Shown here piece by piece: positions 40,446-50,500 of a stretch of DNA of 64,000 bases. Source of the DNA: Kalaharituber pfeilii (Eukaryota > Ascomycota > Pezizomycetes > Pezizales > Pezizaceae); assembly GCA_015179045.1 (NCBI GenBank), contig WHUZ01000061.1:186001-250000 (forward strand), written 5' to 3'. Every line of letters starts with the position of its first letter. The stretch's first letter is position 1. Under the pieces are notes generated by a model. It had not been told where the DNA came from and ran no database searches. It saw only the letters and a program-made list of their open reading frames with translations. The position numbers were made by a program, and so were the translations under genes.

Positions 40446-42257
40446 GTATTTTACTAGCTAGTACATAACCCCGATCGTAGAGTGAATACATTGTTCCATG
40501 TCTGGCTTAGGTTAGCGTACTGTGACTTGGTAGCGAAGGATGCAGCACTAGTGATGCACCGTGTTATCAGAATGCATTCATCAAGGAGTGCCACATGAAC
40601 GAAGGAACGGGGTCCATTGAGAGAGAGCGCATTGTCTAATCCATCTGTGTTTCTGTTGACTACTGTAATTCTCATCGATTTGGAAACAGCATGCAATTGA
40701 ATCAAGTCAGTTTCTACCCTTTGTGACTATCCTTCCAACATACATGTGTATGACAGATCCCCTACTAAACAGTCAGTGCCACAGCGCATAGCTGGGCGAA
40801 CAAGCTGGGAAACGAAGCACCTGCATTGGTTACAGTACATGGCGTCTGGAGCGATTTGTATGTACCAGTTGCGACAGCAGAAATGGACAGCACACCCTAA
40901 TAATAACTCGGGCACATTGCAGATATATGAGATCTCAGTGCTCAATCAACCATTGTATTGAGTCTTTGCTCGGTACTGGCATTTAGTGATGTAGGTGGGG
41001 CTGTTATGGCCGTGCGAGAAAAGCCTACCGGATCGGGGATAGATATTGCTACTCACAGGTATTGTCCATACAATTTTGCTCCCATACAGACCTCAGCCTC
41101 ACCTGCTCACAGACCACCTGCATCACTAAATGCTGGTAAGGAGAACAATAATGTCGATCTGATCAGGCAAGGCTGGCGTTACACGGGCATGAAGCCTGCC
41201 ACTGCGCCGACTACTGGTCAATGTGATGTCTTGAAGAAGTCATGGGTTGACCCTCGTACGATCTGTCTTGCAGATGCGGGACACAGCATGCTAAGGAAAT
41301 GCGGCCGCTATGTAAAAGGAAAGCCAAGGCACTCAGAGCAACCAACGTTGCATTGAGATTATCAGAACATGTAAGCGGCTGGCTATGTCTCAGGGAAGCT
41401 TGGCACAAGTGCTTCTTTTTCTTTTTTTCTTTTTTTCTCACGTGACCCCGCGCGCAGTTGTTCGCCAAGGCAGGGCGGCACAAGTGCTTCAATGACTAGG
41501 GACTCTACGCTCAAGGGGCAGAAGAACTGTTCGCTTTCATCTGATTTGTCGAATTCACACTAATTGCCATGCATACATACCTTGAACGATCAAAGAGACA
41601 TTTGTATTCCAAACTTGAGCGCGTGGATCCAAGCACCTGCACTCGTGACGTTGACATGAGGCTCAAACTTGATAGCTGTAGCCCTGTTGTTGCATATAAC
41701 CATGAATGGTAAGCACGTCTCGGTCCGAGGTAATCAGTTACCTGTCTGCAACCTTTCAAGATCCGGACAAGTTCCCCTGCATGAAACCCTCACGGTAAGC
41801 AAGTTCCCCATCAACAGTGAATGTAGAATGTCAAATTTTTGGGCGACTAACAAATGACCTAAAAAAATTGAATAGTCATTAACTGTTGAGTTTTGGGTAG
41901 AAAGAGATGATTGTTATTCCTTCGTAGAGAGAGTAGCCAAAGTAATACACCTATATACATAGAGCATGAGGTTGCTCTCGGGCCCTTACCACCCTTTATC
42001 ACGGACCTCTCTGATATCCGACACCTCCGACACTCCGACATTACTGTAGATCTCTAACATTAACCACGTGAGTAAGTCCAGTGACGCCACAGAAGCGGTG
42101 TATTCCAAGTTGGGCTTGAAAGGATCAGCCTTTCACGGTAGATTATCCACCCCAACTTGGACTAGTTTGACGAGTATCAATGACCCCAAAAGGTTGCCCA
42201 CGACTATAATTTAGAAGGGGACACAAAACACCACAGACCACCTTGGAAGTAGGTGCC
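40446..42257. other. Long intergenic stretch with one LINE-A tail
   Basis: The largest open frame (40958-41356, plus) shows no domain and no fungal intron pattern, so I do not call it. A LINE-A tail lies at 41416-41476. CCAAGTTGGG (42109) and CCCCAACTTGG (42152) form a small inverted repeat near the next gene. Confidence 0.5.
41416..41476 (-). mobile_element. LINE-A tail retroposon (61 bp)
   Basis: A T-rich tract interrupted by C is followed by CTCACGTGACCCCGCGCGC and GTTCGCCAAGGCAGGGC. It is flanked by a 14-bp duplication, GGCACAAGTGCTTC, at 41402-41415 and 41477-41490. Confidence 0.93.
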
Positions 42258-42294
42258 CATGGATATCATCGCTGACACTAGCCCTGAAGCATAC

Positions 42295-42310
42295 GAATTA
42301 TGGAATTATG
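42295..42310. repeat. 8-bp tandem duplication, possible transposon excision footprint
   Basis: GAATTATG occurs twice in direct succession (42295-42302, 42303-42310) exactly where the upstream and downstream frames of the membrane gene fall out of register. Eight bases is the target duplication length of hAT transposons, and a perfect unspaced duplication is what a clean excision can leave. Replication slippage is the alternative. Confidence 0.6.
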
Positions 42311-43804
42311 GAAGAAATTCCACGTCCCACAGCCTCAAGGCGGAAGAACCGGTATAGCTATGACTAGCAAGCATGCAGACATATTCATCGCCCTATACAC
42401 GATATTGATAGGCTTCATCTTCATCCTGGCTTGGAATATCCTCGTCTCGCTAATCATCCTTTTTGCGGCCCCTAAAAAGATGACAAGGACCACCTACATT
42501 GCTGCTGTCGCTACATGGAACTCAGGTGATCCGTTTAACACTTCAAGGCTGATGATTGAGCATGCAGCGCGAGTTCTACGTGGGATTCTCTGCAAACAAC
42601 ATACCCTCGAGTTAACCTGGGAAGCATTCGGGTTTGACATGGCTATATTGTTCGCTGCGGTAGGTACTTTGGCAGGAAATTTAGCGTTGGGTCTTCTATT
42701 CCCTTATATGCTGGTCCTGAAAGGAGCAAATTTTGCACCCGTCAATCCACATATTGTTTACTATCCGCAGTGGGAGTCGATGATGGATCCAGCGGAGCTT
42801 CTTCGGATTACGAGGGGCTATGACAGTGTAGGCGCATTGCGAGCAGGTGGCAGCGTCGATGCCTCTGAGAACGCGATTTTCCAACAACGTCTAGTTGCCA
42901 TCCAGAAGCGGTCGGCGCCACCGTACGATGGGGAAAGTCGATATGAACTGCATTATTCCTACACAGTGGCGGGCTTTGAAATGGGTTTGCAATATTTGAG
43001 TGACCTCTCGCTTCATGTAAATGGGTCATGTAACTTCCAAGGCGCTTGGTACAGCAATACAAAACTGCTTGAAAACTCAGACGGGAGTGTCACCCAATGG
43101 GAGATATATTCAATGTGGAAAGACGTAGAGTCTTACCCTTCCGTTTCAAGAGTGAATTCCGCTCCATCCTATGCTCCAGTCTACCCTAGAACACCGCCCT
43201 CTGCTCTATTTTCTACAGTTATATATAGCAATGATTCCATCAACCAAGAAACCGGTCGTAGCTACTTCACCATCCTGCCGCTTACAGCGAGCAGGCCTGC
43301 AGTGACACAAAACGATGACCCATGGTACGCGACCCGAGACGGGACGGACGAGTACCTTCTTAAGAAATACAAGTACGAGACTAAGGTCGCACGACCTCCT
43401 ATGATGTGCATACAGGATGATTCATGGGCCTACGGAGCTTGGAAAGGTACCTTGAGCAAATTATTCAGCAACGAGGACGACGGCCCTGGTATCACGGTTC
43501 CGAGAGGTATCCAAAAGATATTGGGACCCTCGTTTGCATATCCTATGGTTGTTACTATCGGGAGAACGCTCGGTGGTGCTGCAATTGAGTCGGCAACGCA
43601 TGTGCTACACGGAGACAACGCTGTCGATGCGGAGGAATGCACAGCAGATGCAGACTTTACCAGACTCCTTCATACGTCATACCTAGCGACCAGAGATCTC
43701 TTCCGCATTGCAGCGCTTGCAGGCGTGGCACGCTCGCAGGAACGCAATGAACGACTGTACCCTGGCAAGAATTCGTTAAGGGCTGACGATGGAGGTTTAT
43801 TGCC

Positions 43805-43897
43805 CCTCCGGGCTTTGAGGGGTCAGACCCAGGGGCCCTGCCATGGCGAACAGCTACAAGCGGGGTCACGTGATAAAAAAAAAAAAAAAAAAAAAAA
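43805..43897 (+). mobile_element. LINE-A tail retroposon (93 bp) in a coding exon
   Basis: CCTCCGGGCTTTGAGGGG...GGCCCTGCCATGGCGAACAGC...GGGGTCACGTGAT(A)n is flanked by a 13-bp duplication, GAGGTTTATTGCC, at 43792-43804 and 43898-43910. It includes about 40 bp of LINE-A 3' UTR upstream of the usual start, like the copy at 236-337. Insert plus duplication is 106 nt, which shifts the host frame. Confidence 0.95.
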
Positions 43898-44947
43898 GAG
43901 GTTTATTGCCAGGAGTTGGTGATTTTGTGGTATTTAGCAGTCAGGTCCGGGCACTGCGCCTTGGATACCTAATTGCGGTTCCTACAATTTTGCTGCTTTT
44001 GACAGCAGTGAGTGCTCTATTGGCCATTGAGAGGAAACTGACGAGCTCGAACTCTTTGGGGCGTTTCAGTCGGTATCACATGCTAGAGACCGGGTTACGA
44101 GCTGTGCAGCTTTACCGTATGGTAGACCAACTTCTTGCCGAGCGGGCGCCTGATAGTCATCCTCATCGACAGCAGGCTCACTGGAAAGGACAAGACGGGG
44201 AACTCCCGTTCGTTGTCGGAAACCCGAACCCAGGAGACGGTCCCACCTTCGCGCCAGACTTCCAAGTGCAAGTCCAAGGGGAGGACAGAAGGTTGATATT
44301 GGATATCCAACGACAGGGGGAGCTTGGCTGGCGTACACTAGAAGCTGCGGATGGGTCTGTGCCAATGCGAAAGGTTAGCCGGCAGAAACAGGCAGAAGCT
44401 GCTGCGGGGTTAAGGCCATGCAATGAGACGATGCAATCGGATCATCCCTCATCTACGGAGGATATTGAGAAAGGTGCAACTAGTGAGCGGCACGAGCTAG
44501 CTCGAGCCAGCGAGCTTGATTATGTTCCGGGCCACTCATTACTGGCCCGGGCCACTGAATAAATGGCTGATTCACTACTGGCCCCGGCCATTCATTTCGC
44601 ATGCATGCTTAGAATTCACGCGCGGCAAAATTAAGTATTTATGCGCGACAATGTTCTCGCTCCTAAGCGCGACAATAAATTACCGTAAATGACAATAATT
44701 AAAATGAGTTCACACAACAAAAAATTAAAGCATCTAAAACCCTCCTCCAGCAATTAATCTCCCTCTCTAACAGTTCTAGATAATACATCATGGCAAAATA
44801 AGAAGAGATAATAAGAGTAAATAGAACACACTGAGATTAGAAAATGCATGAGAAAAAATATATTAAAGGAACCAAAAGAAAAAAAAAAAACTGCCCAGCT
44901 CCATCAAGAATATAAACTTCAATACAAGATTAAGTTATACCAAAATT

Positions 44948-46765
44948 CTAATTATTAGTTGATGATGAAATCTGATTATTAAGGCACTGACTCTGAGACT
45001 GCTCACCATGACAATAAATAGAACATACTCTATTCTTGCGAACACATCCACATCGCTGAGTATCACATAACCCTGTACATGAACATTTTCCTAAAGGTAC
45101 TATATTAAAATCTGAACCTAGCTCCTGGCGAGCTGCTTCACGTAAGGAAATAGATGGCAGTGCCGTGTTAGCTGGAAAAGATTCTAATACTTGAAGTTCA
45201 GGTGAGACTTTAGCAAGGTATTTCGCTGAATAGTAGCGATTTATAATACCATAGCGAGTTTGAAGTTTATATCGATCTCCATAAATCTTATGGATCACAG
45301 GACCAAAAAGACGTCGATTATTAATTGGGGTTCGGTCCAGTTGATGAATTTTGACTGTAACTAGCTCTCCAATATCAAAGGTGTCAGCAGATACACGATT
45401 GTTATAGCGAGTAGCCATATGAGCCCGATTTTGCTCTGTTTGCTGCTGAACTGCCTGCATCATTTGGCTATGTTGCTTTTGTAGCATATTATCAATCACA
45501 CGCTGCTCCTGTCGAAATTGAGAATCTTCAAATGACTCATGTAATAGTGTTGCTGGAGATGGTAGATTGAGTTCATCTTCAGAACTACTACTAGACTCAT
45601 CATGAGGGTCATTTGAAGAGAATTGGGTATTCGTATTGTCTCTAGATTCTCGTGAGGCTGGTAGTTGACCTATACGTCGATTAAATACAACTTCGTAAGG
45701 GGAACGTCGAAGTACTTCATGACATTGGGCATTGATTGCCATTGTAATATCTGTCAATAGTGTAGACCGTGCTTGTGTTCCTCGCTCTGCATTAAGGCTT
45801 GTAGTTTTCGTTGAACCACAGAATTACCTTGTTCTACAAGGCCTTGGGTTTGTGGAGCACGAGGAGCTCCATTAATTAATTTAATACTATATTGTTGGAG
45901 TAACTAATAAATTAAATTTTAGTAATATTCTTATACTCAACTTTATAAATCTATAAAAGTACTTACCTGTCGTACAGGCCCCCTAAACTCATTACCATTA
46001 TCACATTGGATAATAGTAGGTGGTCCTAAGTATTGAATCCAGACAAGCAATTCTCTAGCTACCCCTTCTGCTTGCTTTGTCTTTAATGCTCGAATAATAG
46101 AGTACTTGCTATAGTGGTCTTTCATATGTAAGATCCATTTATATTCGCCGTCTGGTATATTTGACATGTCAATTAGGTCTATTTGAACCCGCTCAAAGGT
46201 TTGATTGACAACAATCGGCTGTAATGGAGGGCGTGTAGAAGATGGTCTATTCAAAGTGCATATTTTACAACGCCGGACCATCCATATAACCTATTATAGT
46301 ATTAATTAAAACTTTATATTTAGAAAATTACTAATGGTTCATACCTCATCTTTATTAATACCATAATAGCGGTCTTTAACTTCATGATATGTCTTGTTCT
46401 TTCCTGGATGAGCGAGTCTGCAATGAACTTCTTGAATAACATCAAATACATGCTCTTCCGAAATTACTTCTCTTTCATTAGGATGTTGTGGAGGTTGTGC
46501 CCGACGTAAGAGAATTCCATTTTCACCGATTCTATAACTCTATTCATCTATTAGTATTATGAATAAAAAAACAACCTGATCTGTAATACCCTAGCTAAAA
46601 TGCGAGCATGATGTTCCTCATTATTTGAGGCATGTAGCGTAGTCTGGTAGGGTCAATACGGTATCGGTTGGTATGATGTTGAGCTTGGGTATAAAGTTGA
46701 AATTCTTGCCGGAGCTCTGGCGAAAAAGCGACAATATTCTCAATATCGTTTGCTGTGCCTGCCAT
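44948..46765 (-). pseudogene. Ginger-like transposase (integrase), multi-exon, frameshifted
   Basis: It starts at MAGTANDIENIVAFSPELRQ (ATG at 46765). An exon with HCRLAHPGKNKTYHEVKDRY ends at a GTATGA donor near 46350. The next (46281-45969) reads MVRRCKICTLNRPS, FERVQIDLIDM (first catalytic Asp), HMKDHYSKYSIIRAL and IIQCDNGNEFRG (second Asp), ending at a GTAAGT donor near 45966. The following exon has INGAPRAPQTQGLVEQGNS (catalytic Glu). The last frame (45757-44948) carries IAVNAQC-like AINAQCHEVLRRSPYEVVFN, a coiled Gln-rich stretch and a CSCTGLCDTQRCGCVRKNRV CXC-like domain. Frame breaks near 46640 and about 45790 indicate decay. It would cut and insert the element at the DNA level. Confidence 0.82.
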
Positions 46766-46782
46766 AGTAAAATAGTAATAGC

Positions 46783-47035
46783 AGTAAGCGATAGCAGCGA
46801 GCAGTGGCAGCGAGCAGTGGAAGTGAGCGATGGCAGTGAGTGGTGGCAGTGAGCGATGGCAGTGAGCAATAGCAGAGAGTGATAGCAGAGAGCGACTGAT
46901 GGCAGGGAGTGATAGCAGGCAGTGATAGCAGCGAGCGATAGCAGAGAGTGATAGCAGAGAGCGATTGATGGCAGGGAGCGATAGCAGGCAGCGATAGCAG
47001 GCGAGAGTAATGGCAGTAGCAGAGAGTAATAGTGA
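46783..47035. repeat. Minisatellite upstream of the Ginger-like transposase
   Basis: A degenerate tandem array built on GGCAGTGAGCGAT / AGCAGAGAGTGAT units (about 12-14 bp) runs about 250 bp, within the element and upstream of the transposase start. It might contain transposase or promoter sites; that is inference. Confidence 0.85.
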
Positions 47036-47714
47036 GAGATAAAGAAAGAATTACTTATTGTAGTAAGTATCACAATGTCCAGGGGCCAGGGTCGGTAGTA
47101 ACGTAGCATAGGAGTGAAAGCTATGTAAGGTACTGTACCGGATGCTTGTGAATGCTAGAGTAGCTACGTACCTCAGGTCCTTGAACTGAGCTTTAAATAC
47201 TTGAAAAAATAAACAATATCAAATGAATTATACAAAATAGTCCATAGCAATAGAATCTTCTCACTATCTAAGTGCTTTGATCACGATGTTAAGCGAGCAT
47301 CACGAAATGAACCGCCAGCCTCAGGCCAGTAATGATGAGCGAGAGCTCAAGCGAGCGCTCAAGCGGCTCAAGCGAGTGTCACGAAATGAACTGCCCGGGC
47401 CAGTAATGGGTGGCCGGGCCAGTAATGGACAAGTCTTCCGAAATGAGTGGCCCGGAACAATTACATGATATTAGTAACTAATCTAAACTATTCTACAGCT
47501 TCATCCTCATCACCGCTATCCGCTAAATTCAGTAGCACATGATAGCGCTCATAGTCTCACCTTCCATTCTGTTTCGGCATGTGTTAAGAACTTCACCTAC
47601 CTGTAGTAGATTGTCAGCTTAGCTAGAGATAGTATTATGTTGAAATACTTACCTGTGAGAATATCTGTTCGGAGGGAATAGAAGAGGCAGGTATTGCTAA
47701 ATAATCTCGTGCCA

Positions 47715-48071
47715 TGCGGGCTAGATTTGGCGACATCCAGCTCGAACTTTGGGGTTGCACATTGGAGGAGCTCTAGAAATGATGCCTTTGCTGCTAGTTT
47801 GATTGGTGAATTTGTTGAGATAAGAAAGCGGAGTGTTTTGGAAAAGCCCTCTGGTTTAGCTCACTTTGTTGGAACCACCTCGCCATAGCCTTTAAGGTGG
47901 TATGTGAGTAATGATAAAAAAAAAAAAAAAAAAAATTTGTTGGAACCATCAGGTCGAATGGTATTCGTCGCTTCCATTCTGTGGCGTTACTAGTTGACGG
48001 GAAAGTGGAACTGATACATGTGGCTTCCGAAAATGGGATGGATATGGTTGTTGTATCACTTTTGACTTGCT
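47715..48071 (+). pseudogene. Unrecognised coding fragment split by a LINE-B tail
   Basis: A plus-strand frame (RNDAFAASLIGEFVEIRKRS, then VLEKPSGLAHFVGT to 47877) resumes after a 58-bp insert as IRSNGIRRFHSVALLVDGKV, then ELIHVASENGMDMVVVSLLTC and a stop at about 48069-48071. Insert plus 13-bp duplication is 71 nt, so it is frameshifted. An upstream stop and no clear start mean the 5' part is missing or in another exon. I do not recognise a domain. Confidence 0.5.
47878..47935 (+). mobile_element. LINE-B tail retroposon (58 bp)
   Basis: CCTCGCCATAGCCTTTAAGG...GTGAGTAATGAT(A)n is flanked by a 13-bp duplication, TTTGTTGGAACCA, at 47865-47877 and 47936-47948. Its 5' end coincides with the start of the CGCCATAGCC hairpin region. 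Confidence 0.93.
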
Positions 48072-48487
48072 AAGTCTTGGAACAATGCATATATAAAATT
48101 TCGTGCTCATTATCTGATATTTTTCGCCGCAAAATTATACATCTTGTATACAGGTAACTGATAAGAGTTCAAAACAGTATGCTGATCTTTAACTGAAGAA
48201 TATCGGCCAGCTAGGCTAGCAAGAAAGGCATCACGAATTGATGTAGCATTGGTTGTTATATTGATAAATTGCTAATGTCCTATAAGGAACAAGAATCTTG
48301 TAGTATAAGGATTAAGCGTAGTATGAGTCTCGAAGTCTTGATATTGGATAGTAGTAAAGAGAAAAGAATTTCAAGAGGATAGAGAGAATAGAGAGGCTTA
48401 TATATATACTCTTAAAATGTGCAACTTACCTTCTAGAGACCTTGAGAGATATTAAACATAAAAGACTTAATATAGGTCTATGTAATT

Positions 48488-49699
48488 TTTTTTTTTTTTT
48501 TTTTTTATGTCATTGATCGCTTGCCGCCCTAAGGGCTATGGCGATTTTATAACTAAGCTAAAAGGAGAATATAGGTTAATCTTCCCCCTCCCCCCCCCCC
48601 CCCCCCCCTCCTTGTCCCTCCGGAGAGTCCTACTCCCTCAGGATCTCCAGCAGCACTTCTATCCGATCTCTCTCCCCCTCCCCTGCTTTCGGAGGGCGTC
48701 TTATGTGCTCCTCTCCCCCGGCCACCTCCTCTTCCACACCCGGCACTCTTTCAACAAGTGGTCGGTCGTCTCCTCTCTTTCCCCGCACCATCTGCACTCC
48801 GGTCCATCCCCCTCCCCAATCTTCCACCTCCACGCCCTGAGCCCCTTCCCCCCCAGTAAACCGGCTAGTCGTCCTATCTCTCTCCCCGCCTTCTCTAATG
48901 GTCTATATGACATTCCTAGCCTATTCCTCTCCTCCGCTCTCTCCCCTCTCGCTCTCTGTCTCTGTCCCGACTCTGTGACTACTTCCGCTTTATATTGTAG
49001 CGCCGTCCCCCACCCCGCCGACCTATCCGCCCTCTCATTCCCCTCTATACCTGCGTGTGCCTTGACCCACATCACCGCCACGTCCAGGTCTCCCCTCCTC
49101 GCCCTCTCCTCCCATGCTTTTCTCATCTTGTTCGTAGCCCCGTCATATGCCACATCTCCCCCCGCCACCGCCCTCATCCTCCGGATCGCATGTCTCGAGT
49201 CTGTCAGTATCATTAACTCCCCTTCCACCCTCCCCATCACCTCGCTTATCGCTACCAGCTCCGCGTCATTAACCGTCGCCTCCTCCCCCAGGTACCACGA
49301 CTTCTCCCTCGTGCCCCACCACGCCCCTGCCCCCGCTCTTCCCCCCCTCCGGCTCCCGTCCGTGTACACCGGGGTCCATCCCTCGTCCGTGTTCTGGCTT
49401 ATGTGTCTTTCCCATTCCTCTTTCTCCGCCCCTCGTTGTATGGACGGTAGTACCGCTAGCGGGAGCCCCTTCCCGTGCGCCAGCGAGCCCCTCAAGTACT
49501 CCTTCTCTCCGTCCTCCCTTCTTATCTTCTCGTCCCCGAACCTAAGTGTCCTCGCCTCCACTCTCGTCGCTTCCCACCTTACGAACGTCTCCACTGACTC
49601 CAAATTGGACAAACCCTCCACCACATCCCGTCTCGTTCCCCATGGTGCCCCTGTAATACTCCTCGCCACTCTGTATTGCCACTTCTCCAGCTCCCTCAG
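48488..49699 (-). mobile_element. LINE-B copy, 5'-truncated, 1.2 kb
   Basis: It is flanked by a perfect 13-bp duplication, GGTCTATGTAATT, at 48475-48487 and 49700-49712. A poly(A) (T-run) at 48488-48506 precedes the tail CATTGATCGCTTGCCG, CCCTAAGGGCTATGGCG, a 3' UTR with a C-run (about 48590-48608), and the ORF2 end. It is the best-preserved LINE-B coding end in the window. Confidence 0.95.
48701..49699 (-). CDS. LINE-B ORF2 C-terminal fragment: RNase H and zinc knuckle (uninterrupted)
   Basis: The frame is open from the truncation point to the stop. RNase H residues are visible: PVYTDGSRRGG (Asp), VNDAELVAISEV (Glu), MILTDSRHAI (Asp) and MWVKAHAGIEGNERADRSA (Asp). The knuckle is CRWCGEREETTDHLLKEC and the protein ends RRWPGERST. 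The reverse transcriptase and endonuclease regions are missing because of 5' truncation, so no start codon belongs to it. High GC and strong strand bias contrast with surrounding AT-rich sequence. Confidence 0.9.
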   Translation of the reverse strand: MRELEKWQYRVARSITGAPWGTRRDVVEGLSNLESVETFVRWEATRVEARTLRFGDEKIRREDGEKEYLRGSLAHGKGLPLAVLPSIQRGAEKEEWERHISQNTDEGWTPVYTDGSRRGGRAGAGAWWGTREKSWYLGEEATVNDAELVAISEVMGRVEGELMILTDSRHAIRRMRAVAGGDVAYDGATNKMRKAWEERARRGDLDVAVMWVKAHAGIEGNERADRSAGWGTALQYKAEVVTESGQRQRARGERAEERNRLGMSYRPLEKAGREIGRLAGLLGGKGLRAWRWKIGEGDGPECRWCGEREETTDHLLKECRVWKRRWPGERST

Positions 49700-49815
49700 G
49701 GTCTATGTAATTGAACCACTTTTGATATTTATAGAAATTGTTGGCAGGTCGGAATGAGCTCCGAGTTTCTAATTTATTACCATATTCGGTATTTACAGTT
49801 TATGAAACCCTGCAC

Positions 49816-50500
49816 TGGCTGAGCATTTTAGCGGAAAAAACCTTTTTTTTCCCCTATTTTCATGACACCACTGAGATTTTTCCCCTGTTCAAGTTTCAGA
49901 TGATCAACAAATACTATATTATTTAGTCTATTCATAATATTATATAACATTGTACACTAATGCAATAAATCCTTAATTCTACTCATTTATAGTAAAATAT
50001 GCAACCATTGAACTATCAATATAGTTGCATATTCAATATATAATTTCTAGTCACATATTTTTTTTTCAAGTTCACAATCAAATATGCTATCAGAATATTA
50101 TATTGAACTTTAATAATGCAATTAAGAAATAAGAACTTTATTTAATCCATTTTAATATTGTAGTTCTATGTAATATTCTCGTATTATGAACTTGAAATAA
50201 AATATGCAGCTAGAATGTAAAATATATAACCAGAATATATATAAAATATGCAACTAGATATATATAATATATGCGACAAGATATATTGTATTATAGTTCA
50301 ATATGCGACTATATTGAAGTTCAAAGGTCGCATATTTCACTAGAATCAATGCCTTATTACATTGAAATGTCATGATATATAATATTATGAATAGACTAAA
50401 TAAAATAGTATTAGTTGATCATCCGAAACTTGAACAGGAGAAAAATCTCAGTGGCGTCATGAAAACAGGGGAAAAAAAGGTTTTCTCGCTCAAGATCAGT
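49816..50500. mobile_element. AT-rich inverted-repeat element (MITE-like)
   Basis: Roughly 120-130 bp at 49816-49945 (AAACCTTTTTTT, CATGACACCACTGAGATTTT, GTTCAAGTTTCAGATGATCA, TTTAGTCTATTCATAATATT) is repeated inverted at about 50365-50500 with some mismatches. The very AT-rich interior has many ATATGCAAC / ATATGCGAC motifs in both orientations. Exact ends and target duplication are not clear. There is no coding capacity. Confidence 0.72.

Larger units (their letters stand above)
42258..44562 (+). pseudogene. Fungal multi-pass membrane protein gene, hit by three separate lesions
   Basis: The N-terminal motif ELWKKFHVPQPQGGRTGIAM followed by TSKHADIFIALYTILIGFIF resembles a large ascomycete membrane-protein family of unknown function. 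Membrane segments lie near residues 25-55 and 110-140 and again after 43910 (GYLIAVPTILLLLTAVSALL). First, an 8-bp duplication (GAATTATG at 42295-42302 and 42303-42310) separates an upstream ATG (42258, MDIIADTSPEAYELW) from the rest; the frame from ATG 42300 remains open. Second, a LINE-A tail at 43805-43897 shifts the frame before the last membrane segment. Third, a Ginger-like transposon at 44523 replaces the C-terminal tail; the native end would continue past 47464. It is probably non-functional now. Confidence 0.75.
44523..47459 (-). mobile_element. Ginger-like DNA transposon (gypsy-integrase transposase)
   Basis: Terminal inverted repeats TGTTCCGGGCCACTCATT (44523-44540) and the inverse at 47442-47459 are perfect over 18 bp. 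They are flanked by a 4-bp duplication, ATTA (44519-44522, 47460-47463). Subterminal copies of ACTGGCCCGGGCCA occur at both ends. The minus-strand gene encodes an integrase with HHCC zinc finger, DDE core and a C-terminal CXC-type domain, with no reverse transcriptase, gag or LTR. TGT...ACA termini, the 4-bp duplication and a gypsy-type integrase together match Ginger elements, the group from which the animal KRBA2-type genes derive. This copy has at least two frame breaks. Confidence 0.88.

Noticed and set aside
40958..41356. 132-codon plus-strand frame as a gene
   Set aside because: It has no domain, no homologous copy in the window and no supporting introns or flanks; chance is plausible.
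48507..49757. 416-codon plus-strand open frame
   Set aside because: It is the antisense of the GC-rich LINE-B RNase H frame; the minus frame has all RNase H and zinc-knuckle motifs.
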